Assembly: GCA_032118015.1 (NCBI GenBank)
Contig: JAULYE010000117.1
Coordinates: 1 to 15,310, forward strand
DNA length: 15,310 bases
Source: Casp-actino8 sp032118015
GTDB lineage: Bacteria; Actinomycetota; Acidimicrobiia; Acidimicrobiales; Ilumatobacteraceae
Direction: 5' to 3'
The position numbers and the translations under genes were made by a program. Under the pieces are notes generated by a model. The model ran no database searches, had not been told where the DNA came from, and was given only the letters and a program-made list of their open reading frames with translations. Below are positions 1 through 6,868 of this stretch, one piece after another. The stretch's first letter is position 1. Each line of letters begins with the position of its first letter.

Positions 1-892
1 GGTAGTAACTCGACAAAATGTGGTGCGGCTGTGGCTCGACGAAGACGACTTGGCTCTCGAGTCCGAGGGATTCGATCATCTGACGGATGCGCACAACCTC
101 GGTATCGCCGGCAGAACCGCTGGCCCCACCGACGATGTACAACACGGCATCTGGCCGATGAAGCGCAGCCAAAGCCTGAACCGCGACGTCGACACCTTTC
201 AACGGCTGGATCCGACCGACGAACAGCAGCACGGGAGCATCGATCGAGCGTCCCGTCGCCATGCCTAGAGCGTGACGCGCTCCTGCTTTGTCACCAGGAG
301 TGAAGAACGCATGCTGCACACCGGGAGCGACAATCTCGATCTGACCTGGCGGATTGCCATAGAGGCGACGGAACTGGTCTTCTTCTTCGTCGCAGCTGAC
401 ACAGATCGCGTCGGCACAGCCGATGATCTGGGCCTCGGCTCGCTCACGGCGCTCAGGCTCTGGATCGCCGCCTTCGGCTTTGACACGGGCCAACGTGTGG
501 AAGGTCGCCACGAGCGGAATGTTGCGCTCGTGTTTGATGCTGTGACCAGCAATACCCGACAGCCAATAATTGGCATGCACCACATCAGCTGGACGACCCT
601 GACGCATGTCGTGGAGCACGAAATCCGTGAAGTCCGGAACCACGCTCTCGAGATCCTCTTTGGCCATGTCGAAACGACCCGCTGGCACGTGCACGACACG
701 GTGATTGGGTTCGACGAGGATTTCGGGTGGCAGACCCGGACGCCACGCGCGCGTGTATGTCGTCACCTCGACACCAGCATGGGCGAGACCGGTGACCAAT
801 TCACGGACGTACACATTCATGCCGCCCGAATCGCCTACACCCGGCTGAGCCAGGGGCGAGGTGTGGAACGAGAGCATTGCCACACGAGTCAC
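1..892 (-). CDS. mshA: MshA-like GT4 glycosyltransferase, C-terminal part missing
   Basis: This is a retaining GT-B glycosyltransferase of family 4. MshA proteins transfer GlcNAc from UDP-GlcNAc to inositol-3-phosphate in the first step of mycothiol synthesis in the cytosol. The reading frame stays open from a GTG at 892 to the window edge and gives 297 residues of a family about 430 long. Visible MshA hallmarks are HTSPLAQPGVGDSGGMNVYV near the N-terminus, HANYWLSG, FHTLARVK, a PGV linker segment and VGRIQPLKG, where the C-terminal Rossmann domain begins. I chose GTG 892 because it places the family N-terminus correctly and has an AGG about 8 nt upstream; GTG 883 and ATG 877 are alternatives. 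It follows rsiG with a 75-bp gap and may be in its operon. A close GT4 paralogue with another acceptor cannot be excluded. Confidence 0.85.
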   Translation of the reverse strand, partial: MTRVAMLSFHTSPLAQPGVGDSGGMNVYVRELVTGLAHAGVEVTTYTRAWRPGLPPEILVEPNHRVVHVPAGRFDMAKEDLESVVPDFTDFVLHDMRQGRPADVVHANYWLSGIAGHSIKHERNIPLVATFHTLARVKAEGGDPEPERRERAEAQIIGCADAICVSCDEEEDQFRRLYGNPPGQIEIVAPGVQHAFFTPGDKAGARHALGMATGRSIDAPVLLFVGRIQPLKGVDVAVQALAALHRPDAVLYIVGGASGSAGDTEVVRIRQMIESLGLESQVVFVEPQPHHILSSYY

Positions 893-967
893 GACGAAAA
901 CCTACCGGCGAGGACTCTCTGAGCTATCACGGTGATGTCCGGATCTGCTGTGACACGAGTACTGGCG

Positions 968-1486
968 TCACGAATCGAGAAGGGCGTCGACGGATGCCGC
1001 CCCCGACTTGTAACGCTCGACGAGTTCGGCCGTGAAAGCGTCGATGTGGCCGAACAACGTCTTGCGGATCTCGGACTGCTCGGCTTCGAAAGCACGCAGA
1101 CCGGCTTCGAGGGCTTCGAGTTCGGCGACACTCGACTCGGTCATATCGTCGAAACCGAGACGCTCACACAGACTTTCGAATTCGATCAACAGCGGATGGT
1201 GCGCTTCGACATTGGTCTCACGCGGCGGTCGTACCGACCCTGTTCCCGGTGCCGGTCCCACACCTGAGCGCACGATGTCGGCAACGGAAATCTCCCCAGT
1301 GCCGTCACGGCGGCTCGACAGCGTGGCCGTCACAAGATCGATCCGCCCCTGAGCCAGCCGGCGTACGAACGACACTGCGTCTTCGATGTTTCGGAGGCGA
1401 TCCCGCTCGGCTCGCAAGTCCTCGAGCGACAGCTCTGCTGGAGTGCTGTTGATATTGCTCATGTCATTTTTCACGTCGCCGGCCAT
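968..1486 (-). CDS. rsiG: RsiG-like c-di-GMP-binding anti-sigma factor (aerial mycelium formation protein family)
   Basis: The product (172 aa from ATG 1486) has two predicted long helices joined by a Gly/Pro-rich linker. In Streptomyces, RsiG is an anti-parallel coiled coil that binds c-di-GMP through two copies of E(X)3S(X)2R(X)3Q(X)3D and sequesters the flagellar-type sigma factor WhiG. The first helix matches this motif exactly at E35, S39, R42, Q46 and D50. The second helix has E134, S138, R141 and D149 with correct spacing, but F145 replaces the Gln. Motif spacing is what I see; sigma-factor partnership is inferred from the family, and no WhiG/FliA-type gene is in the window. The start overlaps the moaD-like stop by 16 bp, with GGAGG 12 nt upstream. 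ATG 1462 (no overlap) and ATG 1513 are alternatives. The assignment rests on motif and architecture recognised by eye. Confidence 0.8.
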   Translation of the reverse strand: MAGDVKNDMSNINSTPAELSLEDLRAERDRLRNIEDAVSFVRRLAQGRIDLVTATLSSRRDGTGEISVADIVRSGVGPAPGTGSVRPPRETNVEAHHPLLIEFESLCERLGFDDMTESSVAELEALEAGLRAFEAEQSEIRKTLFGHIDAFTAELVERYKSGAASVDALLDS

Positions 1487-1746
1487 CTCTTTCGACTTCC
1501 TCCCCAGCCGCATCCTCCCGAAACCGGGGGGAGCACTGCAACTTCATCACGATCACCCACGGGATGGGATCCCGGAACCTCTTCGCCGTTGACCCACACA
1601 CGGCACGTGGTGAGAATCTCCGCGAAGTTCGCCCCGTAGCGATCGATTGCTCCGGCGATGACCTCATCGACTGTGCAGCCGGTCACGGTGTCCGAACCGG
1701 TACCTGCTACCTCACGAGCACGGGCGAACAGGCGAAGGGTTGCCAC
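1471..1746 (-). CDS. MoaD/ThiS-family ubiquitin-like sulfur carrier with a C-terminal tail past the diglycine
   Basis: This small beta-grasp protein (91 aa) starts with the MoaD-like ATLRLFARAREVAG and reaches VLPPVSGG at residues 71-78. In MoaD, ThiS and CysO the terminal Gly-Gly is adenylated and thiocarboxylated to carry sulfur for molybdopterin, thiazole or cysteine synthesis. Here the frame continues 13 residues beyond the diglycine and stops inside the 5' end of rsiG. Such carriers normally need a free C-terminal Gly, so this one would need proteolytic trimming or have another role. The GTG start at 1746 is chosen by homology to the MoaD N-terminus; no convincing ribosome-binding site is seen. 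No moaE or E1-like partner is in the window, so the pathway stays open. It is first in a minus-strand run with rsiG and the glycosyltransferase. Confidence 0.78.
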   Translation of the reverse strand: MATLRLFARAREVAGTGSDTVTGCTVDEVIAGAIDRYGANFAEILTTCRVWVNGEEVPGSHPVGDRDEVAVLPPVSGGCGWGGSRKRWPAT

Positions 1747-1778
1747 GTCCGTGATCGTACCGGCAGTACCCTCGTTGA

Positions 1779-1811
1779 CTGTGACAGAGATGCCCGAACA
1801 AGATGTCACAG
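1779..1811. promoter_or_regulatory. Inverted repeat in the moaD/phosphatase divergent promoter region
   Basis: CTGTGACA (1779-1786) and TGTCACAG (1804-1811) are perfect 8-bp inverted arms separated by 17 bp. They sit in the roughly 115-bp gap between the divergent moaD-like and histidine phosphatase genes. A TTGACT at 1775-1780 could be a plus-strand -35 element overlapping the first arm, but no clear -10 follows. Function as an operator for a dimeric regulator is inferred. Confidence 0.4.
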
Positions 1812-1861
1812 ACACGCTCCGGGGAGAATCCGTCTCAGCAGCATCGGCCGAGAGACCCGCC

Positions 1862-2491
1862 ATGACGACGCGAATTCTCGTATTGCGGCACGGACAGAGC
1901 GAATGGAATGCGCTGGGTCGGTGGCAGGGGCAGGCCGATCCCCCATTGACCCCGCTCGGAGAACAGCAAGCACGTAGGGCCGGCCGCCTCTTGGCGAGCG
2001 AATGTCCGCCTTTTGATGCCGTCGTCACGAGCGACTTGAACAGGGCGCGAGTCACCGGCGAAACCATCGCTGGGATCATCGGTTGCTCGGTACGCGAACT
2101 TGACCCCCGCTGGAGAGAAAATCACGCCGGTGAATGGCAGGGGCTGACACGGAACGAGATTCGTCAACAATGGCCGGGTTATTTGGAGTCCGACAGGAGA
2201 CCACCGAACTTCGAATCTGCCGATGCGACAGTGTCCCGGTCCCTTGCCGCCCTCGATGCAATCGCTGCTGACTTCACGGGGGGCTGTGTCCTGGCCATCT
2301 CCCACGGGGGTGTCCTGCGCCTCTTGCATGAACACTTGGGCGGACCCGAGCAACGGTTCCCCAATCTGTCGGGATGCTGGTTCGAACATGAACCGACACC
2401 GGAAACTGGCCTGTCCTGGCGTCTCGGGTCGCTGCTCTTCCCACTTCAGGTCGTGCCAGAGGATCTGAAAGTTGCCGGGAGCATCGAATGA
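1862..2491 (+). CDS. Histidine phosphatase superfamily (phosphoglycerate mutase-like) protein
   Basis: This 209-residue protein has the branch-1 histidine phosphatase signature LRHGQSEWN, with the phospho-accepting His at residue 10. The second catalytic His is in ISHGGV at residue 148. The fold removes or transfers phosphate through a phosphohistidine intermediate; substrates range from phosphoglycerate to sugar phosphates, cobalamin precursors and nucleotides. The size and the sequence near DPRWRENHAGEWQG fit the small cofactor-dependent phosphatases (GpmB/CobC-like) better than true glycolytic mutases of about 250 aa. ATG 1862 gives the usual short lead before LRHG and has GAGAG upstream. 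The stop overlaps the next start as ATGA, which points to translational coupling. The substrate cannot be read from the sequence. Confidence 0.9.
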   Translation: MTTRILVLRHGQSEWNALGRWQGQADPPLTPLGEQQARRAGRLLASECPPFDAVVTSDLNRARVTGETIAGIIGCSVRELDPRWRENHAGEWQGLTRNEIRQQWPGYLESDRRPPNFESADATVSRSLAALDAIAADFTGGCVLAISHGGVLRLLHEHLGGPEQRFPNLSGCWFEHEPTPETGLSWRLGSLLFPLQVVPEDLKVAGSIE

Positions 2492-3057
2492 GTGAACTGC
2501 GTTTGTTCGATGACAGCAAGCCGTTCACCGTGGAGGTCGTCCGGTCGAATCGACGTCGCCGAACGATCAGCGCCCAGTTGCACGGCAGTGTTCTGCGCGT
2601 TTCGATCCCCAATTGGATGAGCAAGAAAGAAGAACTCGCCAGTGTCGAGAGCATGGTCGAGCGATTCACGAAGAAGCTCGCGACACAGGCCATCGACCTG
2701 CCGTCTCGGGCGCGCACTCTTGCCAAGGTCCACGATCTGCGCACCCCATCGATCATCGAGTGGAATGACTCGTTGAAGGCGGTGTGGGGTCTGTGTACGC
2801 CATCGACTTCGCACATCCGCCTGTCGACGCGTCTTGTCGGATTCCCTTTGTGGGTTCTCGATTACGTCATCGTGCACGAACTCGCCCATCTACATGTTTG
2901 CGGTCATGGTCCCGATTTCTGGGAACTCGCTCGTCGCTATCCGCGCGCAGAGCGCGCAATCGGGTTTCTGATCGCGAAATCGGGCGAAGACACCGACGCT
3001 GATCAAGATGGTGCGGTCGGAGACGACGTGACATCGTCGCCCGAGGACCCGCAGTGA
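2488..3057 (+). CDS. YgjP/DUF45-type M48-like zinc metallopeptidase
   Basis: The product has 189 residues. The N-terminal part (VEVVRSNRRRRTISAQLHG and following beta strands) is typical of the YgjP/DUF45 family. A zincin motif, HELAH, lies at residues 130-134, and a third His at 140 sits in GHGPDFW, the H-x3-FW pattern used by YgjP and SprT-like proteins. This gives a complete zinc site (H130, H134, H140) with E131 as the general base. No signal peptide or membrane segment is seen, so it should be cytoplasmic. The acidic C-terminal tail after about residue 165 looks disordered. It is coupled to the upstream phosphatase by ATGA and to the MFS gene by GTGA. Physiological substrates of this family are poorly known. 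Confidence 0.88.
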   Translation: MSELRLFDDSKPFTVEVVRSNRRRRTISAQLHGSVLRVSIPNWMSKKEELASVESMVERFTKKLATQAIDLPSRARTLAKVHDLRTPSIIEWNDSLKAVWGLCTPSTSHIRLSTRLVGFPLWVLDYVIVHELAHLHVCGHGPDFWELARRYPRAERAIGFLIAKSGEDTDADQDGAVGDDVTSSPEDPQ

Positions 3058-4238
3058 GCCGCGGCCTCGGCGGCCGCCTCCTGGATGAGTCCTACTCGCA
3101 GGAAACCCGTCGCCACGTCGTCGAAGTGACAGTTGCCCGACTGGCGACGAATGCCTGCTATCGGTTCGCTCCGCCGTTCTTGGCGAGTATCTCCGACGAT
3201 TTCGAGATCAGCCTGACACGACTCGGCGTCGCACTGATGGTCACCGAGTTGTTCATGGCCCTGGCTCCGCTCCTTGGCGCGTTCGTCGATCGCATCCACC
3301 GTCGCACGGCGATGATTGTCGGACTGGCGGGCGTTTCGGGATCAGCAACACTGGCTGCATCGAGTCCGACGGTGTGGACGTTCGCGATCGCGATCACGGT
3401 GCTCGGACTCGCGAAGTTCATCTTCGATGGCGGAATGACGGCGTGGGTCAACGACCACGTGGACTACGAACGACGCGGTCGCGTCGTGGGCATCACCGAA
3501 ACGTCGTGGGCTCTTGGCCTGTTGATCGGCGTGACGTCGATGGGCCTGCTCGCATCCGCGACGTCATGGCGTTGGGGATACATCGCTGGCGCCGTGAGCG
3601 TCGTCATCATGGCCGTGCTGTTGTCGGTGAGGCTCGTCGAGCCCGAACATGCACGTCATCTCGAACACACCGAGTCGAATGCAACACCGCTACCGCGACG
3701 CGGGCTACTCGTCATCGGTGGCATGTTCTTCCTGATGGCAGCCAGCCAATGCATGTTCGTCACGTTCGGCTCATGGCTGAAGGACGATTTCGACTTCACC
3801 GATGCCGGCATCGCAACTGTGGCTTTCGGATTCGGAGCAGTCGAATTTGCGGCGTCGATCACGAGCGCCCGTCGCACCGATGTCTGGGGTAAGGAACGCA
3901 GCACCATGTTCGGTGCGGCACTGATCATCCCGAGTGGAGTCGCTTTGTTCGTCGGCCAGAACAGTGCCGTGTTCGGGCTGTTGTTGCTGGGGGTGTTCTT
4001 CATCGGCTTCGAATTTGCCATCGTCAGCCTTTTGCCACTCGCCGCCAACATGATTCCCGGAGCACCCGGACGGGGCCTCGGCTACACGATCGGTGGGGGC
4101 ACACTCGGACGAGCAGTGATGAGTGTCGTGGCGACCGCGGCGTATGAATCCTCAGGGTTCGGAATGCCGGCACTGATCGCTGCATTCTGCGCAGTCGGTG
4201 TCATCGCCTGTATTGGCGCATACGCGCGCATCGAATAG
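3054..4238 (+). CDS. Major facilitator superfamily transporter
   Basis: This is a 394-residue, strongly hydrophobic protein with about 12 membrane segments, the usual size and layout for an MFS carrier. The loop between segments 2 and 3 carries DRIHRRTAM, a version of the MFS motif A (G-x3-D-R-x-G-R-R). A hydrophilic central loop near residues 180-220 (RLVEPEHARHLEHTESN) separates the two six-helix halves. The GTG start at 3054 overlaps the metallopeptidase stop by 4 bp (GTGA), which decides the start. It probably exports or imports a small molecule by proton coupling; no substrate can be deduced. It ends just before a convergent HNH gene. Confidence 0.9.
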   Translation: MSRGLGGRLLDESYSQETRRHVVEVTVARLATNACYRFAPPFLASISDDFEISLTRLGVALMVTELFMALAPLLGAFVDRIHRRTAMIVGLAGVSGSATLAASSPTVWTFAIAITVLGLAKFIFDGGMTAWVNDHVDYERRGRVVGITETSWALGLLIGVTSMGLLASATSWRWGYIAGAVSVVIMAVLLSVRLVEPEHARHLEHTESNATPLPRRGLLVIGGMFFLMAASQCMFVTFGSWLKDDFDFTDAGIATVAFGFGAVEFAASITSARRTDVWGKERSTMFGAALIIPSGVALFVGQNSAVFGLLLLGVFFIGFEFAIVSLLPLAANMIPGAPGRGLGYTIGGGTLGRAVMSVVATAAYESSGFGMPALIAAFCAVGVIACIGAYARIE

Positions 4239-4265
4239 GAGATCCGATCTCTCTCACATTGAGAG
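4239..4265. terminator. Possible weak bidirectional terminator between convergent genes
   Basis: Two short adjoining hairpins fill the 15-bp gap between the convergent MFS and HNH genes and reach into the end of the HNH gene. One is GAGAT-CCG-ATCTC (4239-4251); the other is CTCTC-ACATT-GAGAG (4251-4265). No T-tract follows on either strand, so a terminator role is only suggestive. Confidence 0.3.
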
Positions 4266-5369
4266 GACTCTGTTCGGAGGGCGGGCGTCAAGTTGACGGG
4301 TGCCGGCTCTGAGTTTCAGTGTCCAGCCACCTTCGTGAGCTGCATGATGATGTTTCGAGCACAGCGGAACCATGTTGTCGAGATCGGTTGGGCCGCCCGT
4401 TTCCCAGTAGTCGATGTGATGAATTTGACAGGCGTGGAAGGCAACTGCACATCCGTCGAAGGCACACGTGTCGTGTGTGGCTTCGAGTGCACGCCTCTGT
4501 GCTGCTGACGCGAGTCGCTGTGAGCGACCGATGTCGAGAGGCATTCCCGCCCCGTTCAACACGAGCGGGATGATGTTGGCGTCACAGGCGATCCGTCGGA
4601 TTGTCTCGACCGGCAGATCAGCCCCGAACACTGTGCGGTGAGTCGACGACTCGGACAGACCATTCGTCAGCGTCTCGAGGTCGACGTGCACAACCACATT
4701 GGACCGACACGAACCGGCAGTTCGCGATGTGGCAGCTCGTAAAGATGTGGCTCGGCCGCCTGGCCGGGTGCAGTCCTCATGATTATCAGCCACCAGCGCG
4801 ATCAACGCGTGTGCTCGGCGGAAGTCGTTGGGTTCGACCCACGGGTGGTGCCTCACGGGCACATCCCGATCACCGGAATGGAACATGGTTTCGACCTGGT
4901 TGTTCACGCGGGATTGCAGGATCGAGCCGATCTCCGGATCGAACGCACCCCGCACGTTCACCATGCCGTTCGCGTCGTTCCAGATCTTCAGATACGTCGA
5001 CCGACGTTGATCCTCGAAGACTGACAACCCGTCGTCGGTGACGACGCCCTTCGCGGCCCGAGAAACTTCGGCGGCGAACTCGGATACCGACATCACACCG
5101 GCTGCCTCGACGAGCCCGGGCACCAACTCCAAGAAGGCGTCCCGAGAGTCGCCGGCGATCTTCAAACCCCGCGAGATCGCATCCACATGCCCAGCCGACA
5201 TCTCACCCGCAGCCAGCGCACCCCCGACAAGCACTCGCGCAGATCGGACACCGTGCATCCAGACAGAGTGCCCCACCCAGGGACTCCCACTGTGATCATT
5301 TCCGCCGCTTTCATGGATCAACCATGTCCAAGGGGAGTGGCACAGTAGGACAAATCTCCCCGAGAACAT
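4254..5369 (-). CDS. DUF222 / 13E12-type HNH endonuclease-like protein, probably 5'-shortened
   Basis: The C-terminal part has a complete HNH motif: CAFDGC, then CQIHHIDYWETGG, DLDNMVPLCSKHHHAAHEGGW. The middle matches the DUF222 (13E12 repeat) region typical of actinobacteria, with LAAGEMSAGHVDAI and GAFDPEIGSIL. These proteins are abundant in Actinobacteria, often multicopy, and their function is mostly unknown. The ORF has 371 codons, but a stop lies three codons before the first ATG. The 60-100 residues that usually precede the helical DUF222 core are missing or replaced by a poorly conserved leader, with no ribosome-binding site. It may be a shortened gene, a relic, or start at an internal ATG. 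The catalytic region appears intact. It is convergent with the MFS gene. Confidence 0.75.
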   Translation of the reverse strand: MFSGRFVLLCHSPWTWLIHESGGNDHSGSPWVGHSVWMHGVRSARVLVGGALAAGEMSAGHVDAISRGLKIAGDSRDAFLELVPGLVEAAGVMSVSEFAAEVSRAAKGVVTDDGLSVFEDQRRSTYLKIWNDANGMVNVRGAFDPEIGSILQSRVNNQVETMFHSGDRDVPVRHHPWVEPNDFRRAHALIALVADNHEDCTRPGGRATSLRAATSRTAGSCRSNVVVHVDLETLTNGLSESSTHRTVFGADLPVETIRRIACDANIIPLVLNGAGMPLDIGRSQRLASAAQRRALEATHDTCAFDGCAVAFHACQIHHIDYWETGGPTDLDNMVPLCSKHHHAAHEGGWTLKLRAGTRQLDARPPNRVLSM

Positions 5370-5381
5370 CCGTACTCAATT

Positions 5382-5411
5382 TGGAATGGTCAGGAAAGTG
5401 GAATGGTCAGG
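5382..5411. repeat. 13-bp direct repeat at the anti-sigma gene stop
   Basis: TGGAATGGTCAGG occurs at 5382-5394 and again at 5399-5411, offset by 17 bp. The second copy contains the stop codon of the anti-sigma gene. It may be a small tandem duplication or a remnant of the event that shortened the neighbouring HNH gene; no function is evident. Confidence 0.6.
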
Positions 5412-5982
5412 TCGACGTTTGCATCGACAGCCGCCTGTAGGGCACCACGAGTCTGAGAATTGCCACACCCGCGACCACCTCGACCACGTGCAGCGGATCA
5501 GCCCACGGTCCTCGGTGACCAGTCACCAAGTCATATGCCGTTGCGAAAACTGTCAACGCAAGGAACGTCACCATCATCACGGAGATCAGCCGTGAGATGC
5601 GAAAGGTGATCGCTGCCGTCAGCACAGTGACACCAATGGCAACCTGCCAGATGGCGAGGTGACGAAGATCGTGGAATGCGTCTCCCCGGCTGTTGCCACG
5701 ACCGAAGGCTGGGATCGACCCGACAAGAAGGAGAATCCCGATCGCAGCGAGGATGATCCGATGGCTCGGTCGAAGACGAGTCGGAAGGCCGTGGAAATGA
5801 ATGTTCAAGCGATCGGTGATCGAAGTTCCGGTGAGCCCACTGTCGGTTCGCATCAGCCGAGTGCACGATTCACACGAACGCACATGACTTCGAGTCATCT
5901 CCTCCTGGACAGCGGGAAGTTCACCATCGATGAGAGCAGAGACGCGTTCAGTCCATGGACAGAGCCCAGTCATGTCATTCAT
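5407..5982 (-). CDS. Membrane-bound zinc-finger (ZAS) anti-sigma factor
   Basis: The 191-residue product has an N-terminal cytoplasmic zinc-binding anti-sigma domain. C8 is followed after 24 residues by H33-x3-C37-x2-C40, matching the full ZAS ligand set used by RsrA-like and RslA-like proteins. Four hydrophobic segments follow (near residues 74-93, 106-125, 129-150 and 163-180), so it should sit in the cytoplasmic membrane. ZAS proteins sequester ECF sigma factors and release them upon redox change, metal loss or proteolysis. It lies 40 bp downstream of znuB on the same strand, so it is probably the last gene of the zinc uptake operon. The only ECF sigma gene in the window is at 8781-9332, at the other end of that operon; pairing is inferred. 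No clear ribosome-binding site precedes ATG 5982. Confidence 0.87.
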   Translation of the reverse strand: MNDMTGLCPWTERVSALIDGELPAVQEEMTRSHVRSCESCTRLMRTDSGLTGTSITDRLNIHFHGLPTRLRPSHRIILAAIGILLLVGSIPAFGRGNSRGDAFHDLRHLAIWQVAIGVTVLTAAITFRISRLISVMMVTFLALTVFATAYDLVTGHRGPWADPLHVVEVVAGVAILRLVVPYRRLSMQTST

Positions 5983-5988
5983 GGTCGA

Positions 5989-6025
5989 GAGATCACAGTT
6001 CGGGAGATCACAGTTCGGGAGATCA
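5989..6025. repeat. 15-bp tandem repeat, about 2.5 copies, upstream of the anti-sigma gene
   Basis: The unit GAGATCACAGTTCGG is repeated exactly at 5989-6003 and 6004-6018, followed by a partial GAGATCA at 6019-6025. It fills most of the short gap between the znuB stop (6023-6025) and the anti-sigma ATG (5982), and the partial copy supplies the znuB stop codon. It could arise by replication slippage and alter the leader of the anti-sigma gene. Confidence 0.8.
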
Positions 6026-6868
6026 TCGCGTCGACACCCGATTCGTTTTCGACGTCGACACCATCATCATGTTCAACATCAGCATGTTCAAGATGAAGAC
6101 GACTGCACCCACCAAGACGATCGCGGGTCCACTGGCGATGTTCCGATGGAAGGACAAAAAGAGTCCGATCACAGAAAACGCAATGCCGAGCAGCGTCGAG
6201 GCGATCGTGATGCTGCCGAAGGATCGCAATGACATGGTTGCAGTCGCCGCAGGAAGCAACAAGGTCGCTGCAACGAGCAGAACTCCGAGCACTCTCAGGG
6301 CGGTGACGACGACCATCGCCAACAATGCACTGAAGACGATCTCCATGACTTTCGCTCCCACACCATGTGCTGCAGCGACCGCAGCGTTGTGGGTGACAGC
6401 GAGCAATCTCTTGTAATTGGTGAAGAGAACGACTCCTGCGGCGAGCGTCACGACACTCACCAGGACGATGTCCTCCGTGTCGACTCCGAGGACGTTCCCG
6501 AAGAGGAGATTCGCCGAGTTCAAGCGCCTGTCACGCGATGATGACACCACGGCAACTCCGATGGCGAACAAAGCTGAAGCAACGATCCCAATTGCCGTGT
6601 CGATGGGAAGTCCTCGACTGCGCACGAAATAGATCAAACCGGCAGCCAGCCCAGCTGCGGCGAATGCTCCCAAGTAGAGATCGAGACCCCATGTGACGCC
6701 GAGAGCCACACCTCCCAGGATGCTCTGAGACATTCCTTGGCCGATATAGGCCATGCGGCGAACGAGAACGAATGGTCCGATTGCACCAGCAAGCGCGCCG
6801 ATCAACACCGTCACGATCAGACCCCGCGCGAAGAAGTCGTATTGAAATGGCTCTGTGATGTAGGTCAT
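6023..6868 (-). CDS. znuB: Zinc ABC transporter permease (ABC-3 family)
   Basis: This 281-residue integral membrane protein has about 8 hydrophobic segments and ABC-3 family features: GPFVLVRRMAYIGQGMSQSI near the N-terminus, LLFGNVLGV in the middle, and AALRVLGVLL-like and LLPAATA segments late in the chain. ZnuB forms the membrane channel through which zinc delivered by ZnuA passes, powered by ZnuC. The ATG at 6868 overlaps the znuC stop by 4 bp (ATGA), supporting co-translation. The size is normal for the family. Metal choice is inferred from ZnuA, because ABC-3 permeases for Zn, Mn and Fe look alike. Confidence 0.92.
   Translation of the reverse strand: MTYITEPFQYDFFARGLIVTVLIGALAGAIGPFVLVRRMAYIGQGMSQSILGGVALGVTWGLDLYLGAFAAAGLAAGLIYFVRSRGLPIDTAIGIVASALFAIGVAVVSSSRDRRLNSANLLFGNVLGVDTEDIVLVSVVTLAAGVVLFTNYKRLLAVTHNAAVAAAHGVGAKVMEIVFSALLAMVVVTALRVLGVLLVAATLLLPAATATMSLRSFGSITIASTLLGIAFSVIGLFLSFHRNIASGPAIVLVGAVVFILNMLMLNMMMVSTSKTNRVSTR

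Noticed and set aside
926..936. ATCAC-G-GTGAT palindrome between rsiG and the glycosyltransferase gene
   Set aside because: Arms of 5 bp are too short to distinguish from chance in a 75-bp gap, and no T-tract or other context supports a terminator or operator.
5989..6025. CRISPR-like repeat
   Set aside because: The units are 15 bp, directly adjacent without spacers, and there are only about 2.5 copies; no cas genes are nearby.
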